Part shown: positions 6,272 to 13,550 of the stretch, in pieces
Layout of the letters: each line of letters starts with the position of its first letter
Position numbering within the stretch: position 1 is the stretch's first letter
DNA from: Limisphaerales bacterium
GTDB taxonomy: Bacteria; Verrucomicrobiota; Verrucomicrobiia; Limisphaerales; UBA11358
Direction: 5' to 3'
Length of the DNA: 13,550 bases
NCBI GenBank assembly: GCA_003133815.1
Contig: PKZR01000184.1
Location: 1-13,550, forward strand
The notes under the pieces: model-generated
What the model saw: the letters and a program-made list of their open reading frames with translations, nothing else
Told to the model about the DNA's origin: nothing
Database searches by the model: none
Made by a program: the position numbers and the translations under genes

Positions 6272-8179
6272 ATGGGCAAAATTGTCGGCATAGATTTGGG
6301 CACCACAAATTCACTCGTCGCCACGGTGGATTCAGGAATTCCATTTGTCATCGCGGACGCAAACGGCCAGCGTTTGACGCCGTCGGTTGTGCATTTTTCA
6401 TCGGCGACCACCGGATCCGTTGTTGGCCACGAAGCCAACCGAATCCGTTTATTGAAGCCGACGGAAACGGTTTACTCTGTTAAACGCTTCATTGGGCGGC
6501 GCGGCTTGGAAATTTCCGACGAAGAAAAATCGGTGACTTTTCCAATTCATGCAGAAAATTCCGGTGCGGTGACAATCCCAATTCATGGCAGAAATTATTC
6601 ACCCGAGGAAATCTCATCTGAAGTTCTCAAAAAACTTAAATACGATGCCGAAAGATATTTTGGCGAAGAAATTTCTTGCGCGGTGATCACCGTTCCGGCT
6701 TATTTCAACGACGCGCAGCGTAACGCCACCAAACGCGCCGGGGAACTGGCCGGCTTCACTGTAGAACGCGTCATTAACGAACCGACTGCCGCCGCACTCG
6801 CCTATGGCTTGGACAAACTGAAGGAAAAATCGAAGATTGCGGTTTATGATTTGGGCGGCGGCACGTTTGACCTTTCGATTTTGGAATTGAACGAGGGCGT
6901 TTTCCAAGTTCTGGCGACCAACGGCAACACCCGGCTTGGCGGCGATGATCTGGATCAACGGCTCGTGGATTTTCTTGCAGAAAAAATCAAGGCAGCTGGA
7001 AAAGCTGGTTTTAATTTGCAAATGTTTTCCCGCATCCGGGAAGCTGCTGAAGTTGCAAAAATAAAATTGTCCTCCGAAACGGAAGTCGAAATTGCGCTGC
7101 CGTTTCTGACGCCGGAATTTTCGTTCAGCTATAAATTGTCACGCGCAGAATTGGAAAGCTTGACGCGCGACATCATTTTACGGACACGGCAACACTGCCT
7201 GCGCGCCCTTGCGGATGCGAAAATGGAGGCGAAGGATTTGGATCAGGTCATTTTGGTCGGCGGACAGACGCGAATGCCGCTCATACGAAAATTTGTCGGC
7301 GAACTTTTTGGCTGCGCGGAATTTGAGGAGACTCGCGGAAGCCTGCGCATCGGCACGGACTTTCACAAAGCCGACGGGCCGCAATTAAACACATCTCAAA
7401 ATCCAGACGAAGCCGTGGCGCTGGGCGCGGCGATTCAGGCGGAAATTTTATCCGGCGGTTTCAAAAATGTTTTGCTTCTGGATATTACGCCATTATCGCT
7501 AGGCATCGAGACCTTTGGCGGCTTGATGAATGTTTTGATTTCCCGCAACTCGACGATTCCGGTCAAGGCAGGCGAATTGTTCACTACGGCGATGGATTTT
7601 CAGCACAATATGCTCATTCACGTTTTGCAGGGCGAACGCGAGCGCGCGAAGGACAATTGGAGCCTTGGCAATTTCACGATTGAATTCGAGCCCGCGCCAA
7701 GAGGAGTGCCACGAGTGGGCGTGCAATTCGAAATTGATGCGAACGGAATTCTACACGTTCTGGCTCGCGACGTGAAAACTGGAAAAGAGAAAATCGTGGA
7801 AATAAAATCTGCCGTGGACGTGGACGATTCTGCCGTGCAGAAAATGGTCGAGGAGTCCGTGGAGCATGCATTTGACGATCTTACCGCACGCCGATGGATC
7901 GAGGCGAAATTGAAGGCGAACGAAACCTTGGCTGCGACGAAAAACGCCATTGCCAGTTGCGGAGAAGAAATTGAAATGGATCACCGCGAAAAAATTAAAC
8001 TGGCGGCGCACGAAGTGGAAACGGTCTTGACGCAGGAAAATTCTGAAAGCGGGTCCGGCGATTTGAAAAAATTACATTCGGCAGTCGCCGCTCTGGACGA
8101 AGCCACGAGACCGCTGGCCGAACTGCTGATGGACAAGGCAATGGAAGCGATGCTGAAGAAACGTGGTTTAATCCAATGA
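6272..8179 (+). CDS. Hsp70/DnaK-family chaperone, divergent orphan type
   Basis: This is an ATP-dependent cytoplasmic chaperone of 635 residues. The ATPase domain has phosphate-1 IVGIDLGTTNS (4-14), VPAYFNDAQRNATKRAGELAG (141-161), NEPTAAALAYG (169-179), phosphate-2 YDLGGGTFDLS (192-202) and VGGQTRMP (329-336). The linker is LLLDITPLSLGIE (401-413). A substrate-binding beta domain (QGERERAKDN, PRGVPRVGVQFEIDANGILHV) and a helical lid from about residue 515 follow. It differs from housekeeping DnaK in two ways: an extra loop of about 25-28 residues (349-376) sits between the adenosine motif and NPDEAVALGAA, and the C-terminus lacks the acidic EEVD/DDKK tail, ending MLKKRGLIQ. No dnaJ or grpE is adjacent, so it is more likely a secondary Hsp70 (HscA- or HscC-like) than the main DnaK. 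ATG 6272 matches the conserved M-G-K start; ATG 6251 would add seven residues. Confidence 0.9.
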   Translation: MGKIVGIDLGTTNSLVATVDSGIPFVIADANGQRLTPSVVHFSSATTGSVVGHEANRIRLLKPTETVYSVKRFIGRRGLEISDEEKSVTFPIHAENSGAVTIPIHGRNYSPEEISSEVLKKLKYDAERYFGEEISCAVITVPAYFNDAQRNATKRAGELAGFTVERVINEPTAAALAYGLDKLKEKSKIAVYDLGGGTFDLSILELNEGVFQVLATNGNTRLGGDDLDQRLVDFLAEKIKAAGKAGFNLQMFSRIREAAEVAKIKLSSETEVEIALPFLTPEFSFSYKLSRAELESLTRDIILRTRQHCLRALADAKMEAKDLDQVILVGGQTRMPLIRKFVGELFGCAEFEETRGSLRIGTDFHKADGPQLNTSQNPDEAVALGAAIQAEILSGGFKNVLLLDITPLSLGIETFGGLMNVLISRNSTIPVKAGELFTTAMDFQHNMLIHVLQGERERAKDNWSLGNFTIEFEPAPRGVPRVGVQFEIDANGILHVLARDVKTGKEKIVEIKSAVDVDDSAVQKMVEESVEHAFDDLTARRWIEAKLKANETLAATKNAIASCGEEIEMDHREKIKLAAHEVETVLTQENSESGSGDLKKLHSAVAALDEATRPLAELLMDKAMEAMLKKRGLIQ

Positions 8180-8209
8180 ACTTGTTCGCGAGAATGTTCA
8201 CCGCCAATT

Positions 8210-8932
8210 TTATGTGAGCAGCCAGGTGAGCAGTGGCGCAACGGCGAGTGCTGCCAAATAATTTGCCAGTTCGACTTTGCGGACTTCAAAAATCACCAGC
8301 GCCACGGCGCAGGCGACAAATCCAGCGGTGGCATTTACCGCATAAATCAAATGGTGTGAATCAAGAAACGGCTTGGCATAAAATTGAACGGCTAATTTGA
8401 ATGCGCCGAGGAAAATGAATACGGGAAAGGCTGACAACGCAGTAAACCAGCCGAATAATTTCACAAAGCTGCTCATGGCCAGCCCGTCCATCACGGCTTT
8501 GACGGCGAGCAGATAAAAATCGCCTGACAACCCATCCGTCGCCGCGCCCAGCAGTCCGAGCGGTGCGGCGCAGAACAAAATGGTGCAGGCATTGAATCCA
8601 TCGCCGGCTTTTCCGGATGGATCTGTCCGTGGGTTTTTAATCAAGTTTCCGGCAAACCGTCCAAACCGATTTGAGATATTTTGCAGCCCCAGGATTTTTC
8701 CGGCCAAATTTCCAAGAACAACGGCGAGCAGAGCTATGAAAATCTGCCTTGAGCATGAAAGCAGCGTTCCGTTGACATTCAGCCAGACCAGTCGCAAACC
8801 CGAGAAAATTGTGGCTGCTCCGAGCAACTGGCGGAAGAAATTCTGCGCGTGCGCAGACGGCGGATTGCGCAGCGCAAGCCCAAAGATTGCGCCAAACAGG
8901 ATGCCAAACGCGTTGAGAAATGCGCCGTTCAC
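8210..8932 (-). CDS. DUF554 family membrane protein (YqgA/YdfK-like)
   Basis: This 240-residue integral membrane protein has about seven hydrophobic segments (roughly 5-22, 36-52, 62-82, 113-130, 140-160, 165-188, 205-222). It fits DUF554, the family of E. coli YqgA and Bacillus YdfK. Recognisable parts are the N-terminus NGAFLNAFGILFGAIFGL (2-19), GDGFNACTILFCAAPLGLLGA (110-130) with the family's 'F-C-x-G-P' helix, TDGLSGD (132-138) and VKAVMDGLA (144-152). The family's function is unknown; transport has been suggested but not shown. I prefer the GTG start at 8932 because it aligns with the usual M-x-G-x-x-x-N start; a TTG at 8944 would add four residues. It converges on the Hsp70 gene with a 30-base gap in which I see no terminator, and diverges from the MFS gene. 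Confidence 0.85.
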   Translation of the reverse strand: MNGAFLNAFGILFGAIFGLALRNPPSAHAQNFFRQLLGAATIFSGLRLVWLNVNGTLLSCSRQIFIALLAVVLGNLAGKILGLQNISNRFGRFAGNLIKNPRTDPSGKAGDGFNACTILFCAAPLGLLGAATDGLSGDFYLLAVKAVMDGLAMSSFVKLFGWFTALSAFPVFIFLGAFKLAVQFYAKPFLDSHHLIYAVNATAGFVACAVALVIFEVRKVELANYLAALAVAPLLTWLLT

Positions 8933-8991
8933 ATGCTGACTCAATCATTGCGGAGCGACAGTGCCAAGCTCGAAATTTTTTGCGCCCGGCC

Positions 8992-10299
8992 ATGAACCCT
9001 GCTAATCAAAGGCCGATGGCTGCCACAAAACCAGTTTCCCGCAATCCGTGGACTTGGATTCCTACGCTTTATGTCGCGGAAGGCTTGCCTTATACGATGG
9101 CAATCAGCGTGTCGGTCGCGCTTTACAGCACGATGGGCGTCTCAAACAAAGTGACGGCTTTTTGGACAAGTCTGCTTTATCTTCCTTGGGTCATCAAGCC
9201 GTTGTGGAGTCCGATTGTGGATTTGCTCAAGACGCGGCGGCGCTGGATTTGGACGATGCAATTACTTTCGGGCGCGGTGTTCGCGGGCATTGCGTTGATG
9301 ATTCCAGCGCCGCATTTTGTCCAGTGGACGATTATTTTCTTCGGCCTGCTCGCGTTCAACTCAGCGACGCATGACATAGCGGCTGACGGTTTTTACATGC
9401 TTGCGGCGACGGAGCATGACCAGTCTTTTTACATTGGTTTCCGCAGCGTGTTTTTCAACGTCGGCAAAATCATCGCGCAGGGCGGAATTGTTTATGTCGC
9501 CGGTGATTTTCCCAAGCTCACCGGCAGCACCACACTATCGTGGTCGGCGGCTCTTGCACTTGCCGCAGGAATAATGCTGTTTCTCGGCATTTATCACCGT
9601 TTCATTTTGCCGAAACCGGAAACAGACCGGCCGAAAATCCTGCTTGTGTCAGAAAATTTTTCCACTGAATTTCTGAAAACGTTCGGGACATTTTTTCAGA
9701 AGCCAAAAATCATCCTGCTGCTGCTTTTTATCCTGCTCTTCCGGCTGGGCGAGGCGCAGCTCGTGAAAATGACGCAGCCGTTTTTGCTCGATACGCGCGG
9801 AACAGGCGGACTTGCCCTGACGCTAAAGCATGTTTCGGTAATTTACGGCACAATCGGTTTCATCGCATTCATTCTCGGCGCGCTGCTCGGAGGATTTGTC
9901 GCGGCGCGAAGCGGGTTGAAATCCTGGCTCTGGCCGATGTTGCTGACGATTCACCTGCCGGACGCGGTTTTCATCTGGCTCGCGTATGCGCAGCCTGGAA
10001 ATTTGTTTGCAATTGGCACGGGCGTCGCCATCGAACAATTCGGCTACGGCTTCGGTTCCACCGCGCTTTTTCTCTACATGATTTACATCGCGCGCGGCGA
10101 GCATCAAACGGCGCATTACGCCATCTGCACCGGCTTCATGGCGCTGGGCATGATGCTGCCCGGAATGTGGAGCGGCTGGCTGCAGGAGCAACTTGGTTAT
10201 CCGCATTTTTTTGTGTGGGTAATTCTGGCGACGGTTCCAAGCTTCTTCGTTGCACGTATGATTCCGCTTGATTCTGATTTTGGAAAGAAATCCAATTGA
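8992..10299 (+). CDS. AmpG-like MFS transporter
   Basis: The 435-residue product has about twelve hydrophobic segments and is a major facilitator. It resembles the AmpG branch, inner-membrane permeases that import anhydro-muropeptides during peptidoglycan recycling. Supporting pieces are YVAEGLPYTM (27-36), the loop KPLWSPIVDLLKTRRRWI (69-86), and SATHDIAADGFYMLA (124-138), corresponding to the AmpG 'Q-D-I-x-x-D-A' motif. There is a long polar loop between the halves (208-235), and the second half contains LGEAQLVKMTQPFLL (252-266) and GYGFGSTALFLYM (351-363). I infer the substrate class only from family resemblance; sugars or other wall fragments are equally possible. ATG 8992 is used because the first helix begins around residue 20; ATG 9016 also works. 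It leads a probable operon, as the next ATG is three bases after its stop. Confidence 0.8.
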   Translation: MNPANQRPMAATKPVSRNPWTWIPTLYVAEGLPYTMAISVSVALYSTMGVSNKVTAFWTSLLYLPWVIKPLWSPIVDLLKTRRRWIWTMQLLSGAVFAGIALMIPAPHFVQWTIIFFGLLAFNSATHDIAADGFYMLAATEHDQSFYIGFRSVFFNVGKIIAQGGIVYVAGDFPKLTGSTTLSWSAALALAAGIMLFLGIYHRFILPKPETDRPKILLVSENFSTEFLKTFGTFFQKPKIILLLLFILLFRLGEAQLVKMTQPFLLDTRGTGGLALTLKHVSVIYGTIGFIAFILGALLGGFVAARSGLKSWLWPMLLTIHLPDAVFIWLAYAQPGNLFAIGTGVAIEQFGYGFGSTALFLYMIYIARGEHQTAHYAICTGFMALGMMLPGMWSGWLQEQLGYPHFFVWVILATVPSFFVARMIPLDSDFGKKSN

Positions 10300-10302
10300 A
10301 CA

Positions 10303-12303
10303 ATGACTGCGGGCCAGCTCTCCAAAATTCTTCCGAAAGCGGGCAAATGGCTGCTGCCGTCGAGCGCGTTCATTTATTTGCTTTCGCTTTTTTTCCCAGG
10401 TGCGTGCGGGCCGCTGACCAGCCCTGACGCATCGTGGGAACTGGTTTTGCACTCGGCATTCAGCCGGCATCTTCAGTTTGGCCGAGATATCGTTTTCACC
10501 TTCGGCCCATGGGGTTTTTTGTATGGCGGATATTATCCAACGACATTTTTAATTTCAGCGCTTGCATGGACAATGCTTGCGTTTGTGTTTTGGTGGGCGG
10601 GATGGCGCGTAGCGAATCATTTTTCAAGCAGCCGGTTGTTTGCGTGGCTCTGGTTCATCGGTTTCGCGGGAATAGCGGGAATGTGGATTGATCAAAGCTT
10701 TGATGTCCGAATGACCGGGTGGGCGCTGTTGTTGTTGTTCCTTCATTTCTTTGTGGAAGAAGGCCGGATCAGCGCCTTGCAGATTTTATTGGTTTTCGCA
10801 TCGGGGATGCTGGCCTTGGTCAAGTTCACCGCGCTAATCGAGATTGCCGTGGTTGTCGGCGTCATTGCCGCAGACGACGCTTTCAGGCGACGGCGTTTTC
10901 CGTGGGTTTCAATTTTGTTTCCGTCCAGCATTTTGTTTTTCTGGATATTGGCCGGCCAGCAGTTGGGGCTGCTTTGGCCGTTTCTCCGGCATTCATGGGC
11001 GCTGGCCGGTGGTTACACGGAGGCAATGACGTGGAACATGCCGGAAGAAATTGAAGTTGTGATTTTTACGCTGCTGGCAATGGCGGCGCTGTTCGCCTTG
11101 ACAAGTTATGCGGCGTGGGAGAAATGCCGGTTCTCCGCAATTTTTCCGGCGACCGGCCTTGGCGCAATTTTGCTTCTCAGCTTCAAGCACGGTTATGTGC
11201 GGTATGATCAAATCCATGAAGTGACCGCCGTGTTGGAACTTTTGCTCGTCACGCTGGGGTGTCAGGCGGTGATCTGGCCGGTCCTTCACAAAAAAAGTTG
11301 GGGGGCGCGGGCGGTCAATTTTGTCACTCTGGCCGTCATTTATCTTTTTTGTTCATTCACTTTTAACCGCTGCTACAGCGAGCAAAATTTTCCTGATGAA
11401 CGGCTATGGGAACATTTTGCCCAGACGCTGAACATCAAAAACATTTTAATGCCGGCAACATTGCTTGGTAACCCGGAACATTTGCGGGACATCTACGCCG
11501 AAAATCTCGCCGAAGTGCGGGGAAAATTTCCTATGCCGCCCGTCGAAGGCACCGTGGATGTCTATCCCTGGAAAATTGCCGGGCTTTTTTCCCGGAATAT
11601 GCAATACGATCCGCGACCGGTCATCCAAAGCTATTCCGCCTACACGCCTGAACTGGCGGAATTGAACGCGGGCCACTTGCGGAGCGACCACGCGCCGGAA
11701 AACATATTGTTCGACATAGACCCGATGGACGCAAAATTCCCCTCGCTCGAAGATGGGCTGTCATGGCCGGAATTGCTGACCCGATACGACATCTCGGACA
11801 CGACCGGGGCATTCCTGCTTTTGAAACGCGCCGCCACGCCGCGACAGCATCGTCTGACGCCTCTCGATGAAGCGACCATTCATTTCGGCCAAACTTTCGC
11901 GCTTCCCGCCATGACCAACGCCCCGCTCTGGGCCGAAATGGAAATAAATAAATCCATTCTGGGAAATCTTGCCTCTATATTTTACAAGCCTTCAATATTG
12001 CGATTAAGGATTTCTTTGCGCAATGGCAGGCAGCTTTTTTACTATCGCCTAGTTCCGGGCATGATGCGGGGCGGATTTTTACTGTCGCCATTGATTAATG
12101 ACAAAAAATCCTTCGTCGCGCTGGCCACCAACTACTGGCACGGTCTCGCCGGATTGGATGTCACCGCAATCAACATCTCAGTCGCCACAAAATCCGGCTC
12201 AACCTTTTGTTATCAACCGACGATCAAGCTGCGCCTCTACCGGTTGGATTTTCCGCCGCAAGACTTAATCGACACGAATGCCGAGCCAGACAAAACCCGT
12301 TGA
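10303..12303 (+). CDS. uncharacterised polytopic membrane protein with a GT-C-like layout
   Basis: The 666-residue product has about ten transmembrane segments in residues 15-355 and a soluble region of about 300 residues after that. I do not recognise a named family. The first loop holds SPDASWELVLHSAF (40-53) and FGRDIVFTFGPWGFL (59-73), in the place where GT-C glycosyltransferases keep their catalytic acidic residues. A later loop holds FKHGYVRYDQIHE (294-306). The C-terminal part has PRPVIQSYSAYTPELAELN (437-455), then DIDPMDAKFPSLEDGLSWPELL (471-492), then beta-rich sequence. I recall similar uncharacterised proteins with 'D-x-S-W-x-x-x-L' and 'F-T-F/Y-G-P-x-G-F-L' in other bacteria. A polyprenyl-phosphate-dependent transferase is plausible but unproven. 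It starts three bases after the MFS stop and precedes the sulfatase-like gene by 52 bases. Confidence 0.75.
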   Translation: MTAGQLSKILPKAGKWLLPSSAFIYLLSLFFPGACGPLTSPDASWELVLHSAFSRHLQFGRDIVFTFGPWGFLYGGYYPTTFLISALAWTMLAFVFWWAGWRVANHFSSSRLFAWLWFIGFAGIAGMWIDQSFDVRMTGWALLLLFLHFFVEEGRISALQILLVFASGMLALVKFTALIEIAVVVGVIAADDAFRRRRFPWVSILFPSSILFFWILAGQQLGLLWPFLRHSWALAGGYTEAMTWNMPEEIEVVIFTLLAMAALFALTSYAAWEKCRFSAIFPATGLGAILLLSFKHGYVRYDQIHEVTAVLELLLVTLGCQAVIWPVLHKKSWGARAVNFVTLAVIYLFCSFTFNRCYSEQNFPDERLWEHFAQTLNIKNILMPATLLGNPEHLRDIYAENLAEVRGKFPMPPVEGTVDVYPWKIAGLFSRNMQYDPRPVIQSYSAYTPELAELNAGHLRSDHAPENILFDIDPMDAKFPSLEDGLSWPELLTRYDISDTTGAFLLLKRAATPRQHRLTPLDEATIHFGQTFALPAMTNAPLWAEMEINKSILGNLASIFYKPSILRLRISLRNGRQLFYYRLVPGMMRGGFLLSPLINDKKSFVALATNYWHGLAGLDVTAINISVATKSGSTFCYQPTIKLRLYRLDFPPQDLIDTNAEPDKTR

Positions 12304-12355
12304 ACTGCCGAAAAGAATTGCACAGAACCCATTTAATTTTCCACACTAAACTTCA

Positions 12356-13471
12356 ATGACAACAATCTGCTTCTGCCGCTTTTGCCGCGCGTTATTTTTG
12401 CTGGCCACGCTGCTGGAATTTTCCGCAACCGCGCAACCGTCCCTCACCTTGACCAACGCCGCCGATCAAGCCATTGCGCGACGCACCAGCATTATTTTCG
12501 TCCAAGTTAACGGCCTGGGCTACGGTGATTTGAGCTGCTACGGCCAGACAAATTTTCAGACGCCAAACCTCGACAAACTCGCCGCAAAGGGTATTCAATT
12601 CACCAATTATTTTGTCGGCAGTGCCAATGCACTAATGCCGGACGGTATCTGCGTAGCACAAATCCTGAAAGATTCCGGTTATCACACGGGCCTAATCGGC
12701 CATTGGGATTTGGGTGATGAAAACTCCGGCACCGCACCGTGGGAAAAAGGGTTTGATGAGTTCGCTGGATATTTCGACGCAAACGATGCGGAAAATTTTT
12801 ATGCCAATTATATCTGGAGCCTGCCACCGCGTTTTTCCTATGACAAAACCAGCGGCAAGTTCGTTGAATGGATTCCAGGGCAAGGTCCGCATGTCGGCGG
12901 CAAAGAAATGATTTACTCGAACACCCAAGGAAAAAACCAATATATTCCCGACCAGCTCACAAAATCCGCGTTGAATTTTGTCCAAAACAACCTGCCCGAC
13001 CGCTTCAACCATTACCGCCCGTTTTTTCTTTCAGTAGCCTATGAAATCCCGGCTGGCAAAATCGAAGTGCCGACTGACGCCCCGTTTTCTGAGGAATCCT
13101 GGCCGCAGCCGGAAAAGAACAAGGCCGCGCTGATTTCGCGGATTGACGGCTACATCGGCCAATTGCAGGAGCAATTGCAAAAAATCGGGATGACCAACAA
13201 CATCGTGATATTCTTTTCCAGCGCAAGTATTCCGAAAAAGACCTCCTTGATTGATCCCGAATTTTTCCACAGCAACATTTCCGCAGACGATCTTCGCGTG
13301 CCGATGATCGCAAACTGGCCGGAAAAAATCCCGGCGGGACAGGTCAGCGATTACAAATGGTCGGCGAAGGATTTACTGCCCACGGTGTCGGAAATCGGCT
13401 TTGCAAAATTGCCCCCGGATATTATCGAAACTTCCGTATTGCCGGCGATGCTGGGACAAGCCCCCAAATAA
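12356..13471 (+). CDS. exported sulfatase-fold protein lacking the catalytic residues (pseudosulfatase)
   Basis: The 371-residue product begins with a signal peptide (hydrophobic core 11-20, likely cut after ATA at 24-26), then shows the arylsulfatase scaffold: GLGYGDLSCYGQ (53-64), TPNLDKLAAKGIQFTNYF (69-86), VAQILKDSGYHTGLIGHW (100-117), EKGFDEFAGYF (130-140), PFFLSVAYEIP (222-232), SEESWPQPEKNKAALISRID (245-264) and LRVPMIANWPEKIPAGQVSD (313-332). The catalytic parts are gone. The metal-binding Asp pair reads VN (51-52). The Cys-x-Pro/Ala-Ser-Arg region that carries formylglycine is missing, with GSANALMPDG (88-97) in its place. The usual K-W-G-L-G reads HWDLG (116-120), IPH reads IPA (231-233), and the second metal motif S-D-N-G reads SSAS (288-291). 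The Gly-Pro-Leu-Arg-Gly-x-Lys loop is deleted near 308, and the usual C-terminal subdomain is absent. It should be secreted and catalytically dead. The frame is intact, so it is either a conserved pseudoenzyme or an early pseudogene. Confidence 0.85.
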   Translation: MTTICFCRFCRALFLLATLLEFSATAQPSLTLTNAADQAIARRTSIIFVQVNGLGYGDLSCYGQTNFQTPNLDKLAAKGIQFTNYFVGSANALMPDGICVAQILKDSGYHTGLIGHWDLGDENSGTAPWEKGFDEFAGYFDANDAENFYANYIWSLPPRFSYDKTSGKFVEWIPGQGPHVGGKEMIYSNTQGKNQYIPDQLTKSALNFVQNNLPDRFNHYRPFFLSVAYEIPAGKIEVPTDAPFSEESWPQPEKNKAALISRIDGYIGQLQEQLQKIGMTNNIVIFFSSASIPKKTSLIDPEFFHSNISADDLRVPMIANWPEKIPAGQVSDYKWSAKDLLPTVSEIGFAKLPPDIIETSVLPAMLGQAPK

Positions 13472-13473
13472 AA

Positions 13474-13550
13474 TCAGTTTGCGCCCGTGAGAATCGGCGA
13501 GTTGAAATCACGCTCCTCTTTCTCGCGCTTCACGGCGAAGCTCATCCACA
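13474..13550 (-). CDS. C-terminal end of an unidentified protein, cut by the window edge
   Basis: The minus-strand frame is open from the right edge to a TGA at 13476-13474. It gives 24 codons, WMSFAVKREKEERDF then NSPILTGAN. The stop lies two bases from the stop of the sulfatase-like gene, the same tight tail-to-tail packing seen elsewhere in the window. A stretch this short is often open by chance, so support comes mainly from position. No family can be named. Confidence 0.4.
   Translation of the reverse strand, partial: WMSFAVKREKEERDFNSPILTGAN

Noticed and set aside
8176..8217. Mini-ORF of 13 codons overlapping the Hsp70 stop by ATGA
   Set aside because: It has no ribosome binding site and no recognisable product, and it runs into the convergent DUF554 gene. 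ATGA overlaps arise often by chance.
12304..12355. Terminator or promoter in the gap before the sulfatase-like gene
   Set aside because: I found no stem-loop, and the best -35/-10 pair (TTGCAC with CACACT) matches the consensus at only about half the positions. Read-through from the upstream gene is simpler.
1..13550. Mobile element, CRISPR array, tRNA/rRNA, phage or defence island
   Set aside because: There is no transposase, integrase, spacer-repeat array, cloverleaf or toxin-antitoxin pair. The genes are ordinary chromosomal types with similar base composition throughout.

Overview
The window is gene-dense chromosomal DNA (about 53-55% G+C by eye) with no tRNA, rRNA, CRISPR array or recognisable insertion sequence. 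Several features point to Verrucomicrobia, probably near the Pedosphaera/Limisphaerales group, although this is inferred from protein style and not from a marker search. They are a GT39-type membrane protein with a GHWGFQYYM-like segment, a small lipoprotein with a YPKDL segment, a stand-alone CoaB, an Hsp70 with an extra loop before NPDEAVALGAA, a sulfatase relative of the verrucomicrobial/planctomycetal type, and a GTCCAAA heptamer repeat. No chosen start codon has a convincing Shine-Dalgarno sequence. No gene-free stretch exceeds 300 bases; the longest gap is about 110 bases, upstream of the hsp70 gene.

Left part (1-6159): the 3' end of a GT39/ArnT-like membrane glycosyltransferase gene meets a small lipoprotein gene on the minus strand, and the two stop codons share a TTAA. 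Upstream of the lipoprotein on the same strand is recG, which carries an in-frame 31-base heptamer repeat inside its helicase domain. recG diverges from an ABC-2-like permease gene that has no ATPase partner nearby. An 8-bp inverted repeat ends two bases before the permease's probable GTG start. The permease converges on a stand-alone phosphopantothenate-cysteine ligase (coaB).

Middle (6160-8932): an orphan Hsp70 gene diverges from coaB and converges on a DUF554 membrane protein.

Right part (8992-13471): three plus-strand genes with gaps of 3 and 52 bases form a likely operon. They encode an AmpG-like MFS transporter, a large uncharacterised membrane protein with a GT-C-like layout, and an exported sulfatase-fold protein that has lost all the catalytic and metal-binding residues I can locate. 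This is the most unusual part of the window. It could be a repurposed cell-envelope module, but that function is inference. The last 77 bases hold the C-terminal end of an unidentified minus-strand gene.

I see no convincing defence, mobile or biosynthetic system. The inactive sulfatase-like protein and its two membrane-protein neighbours are the best candidate for something undescribed.
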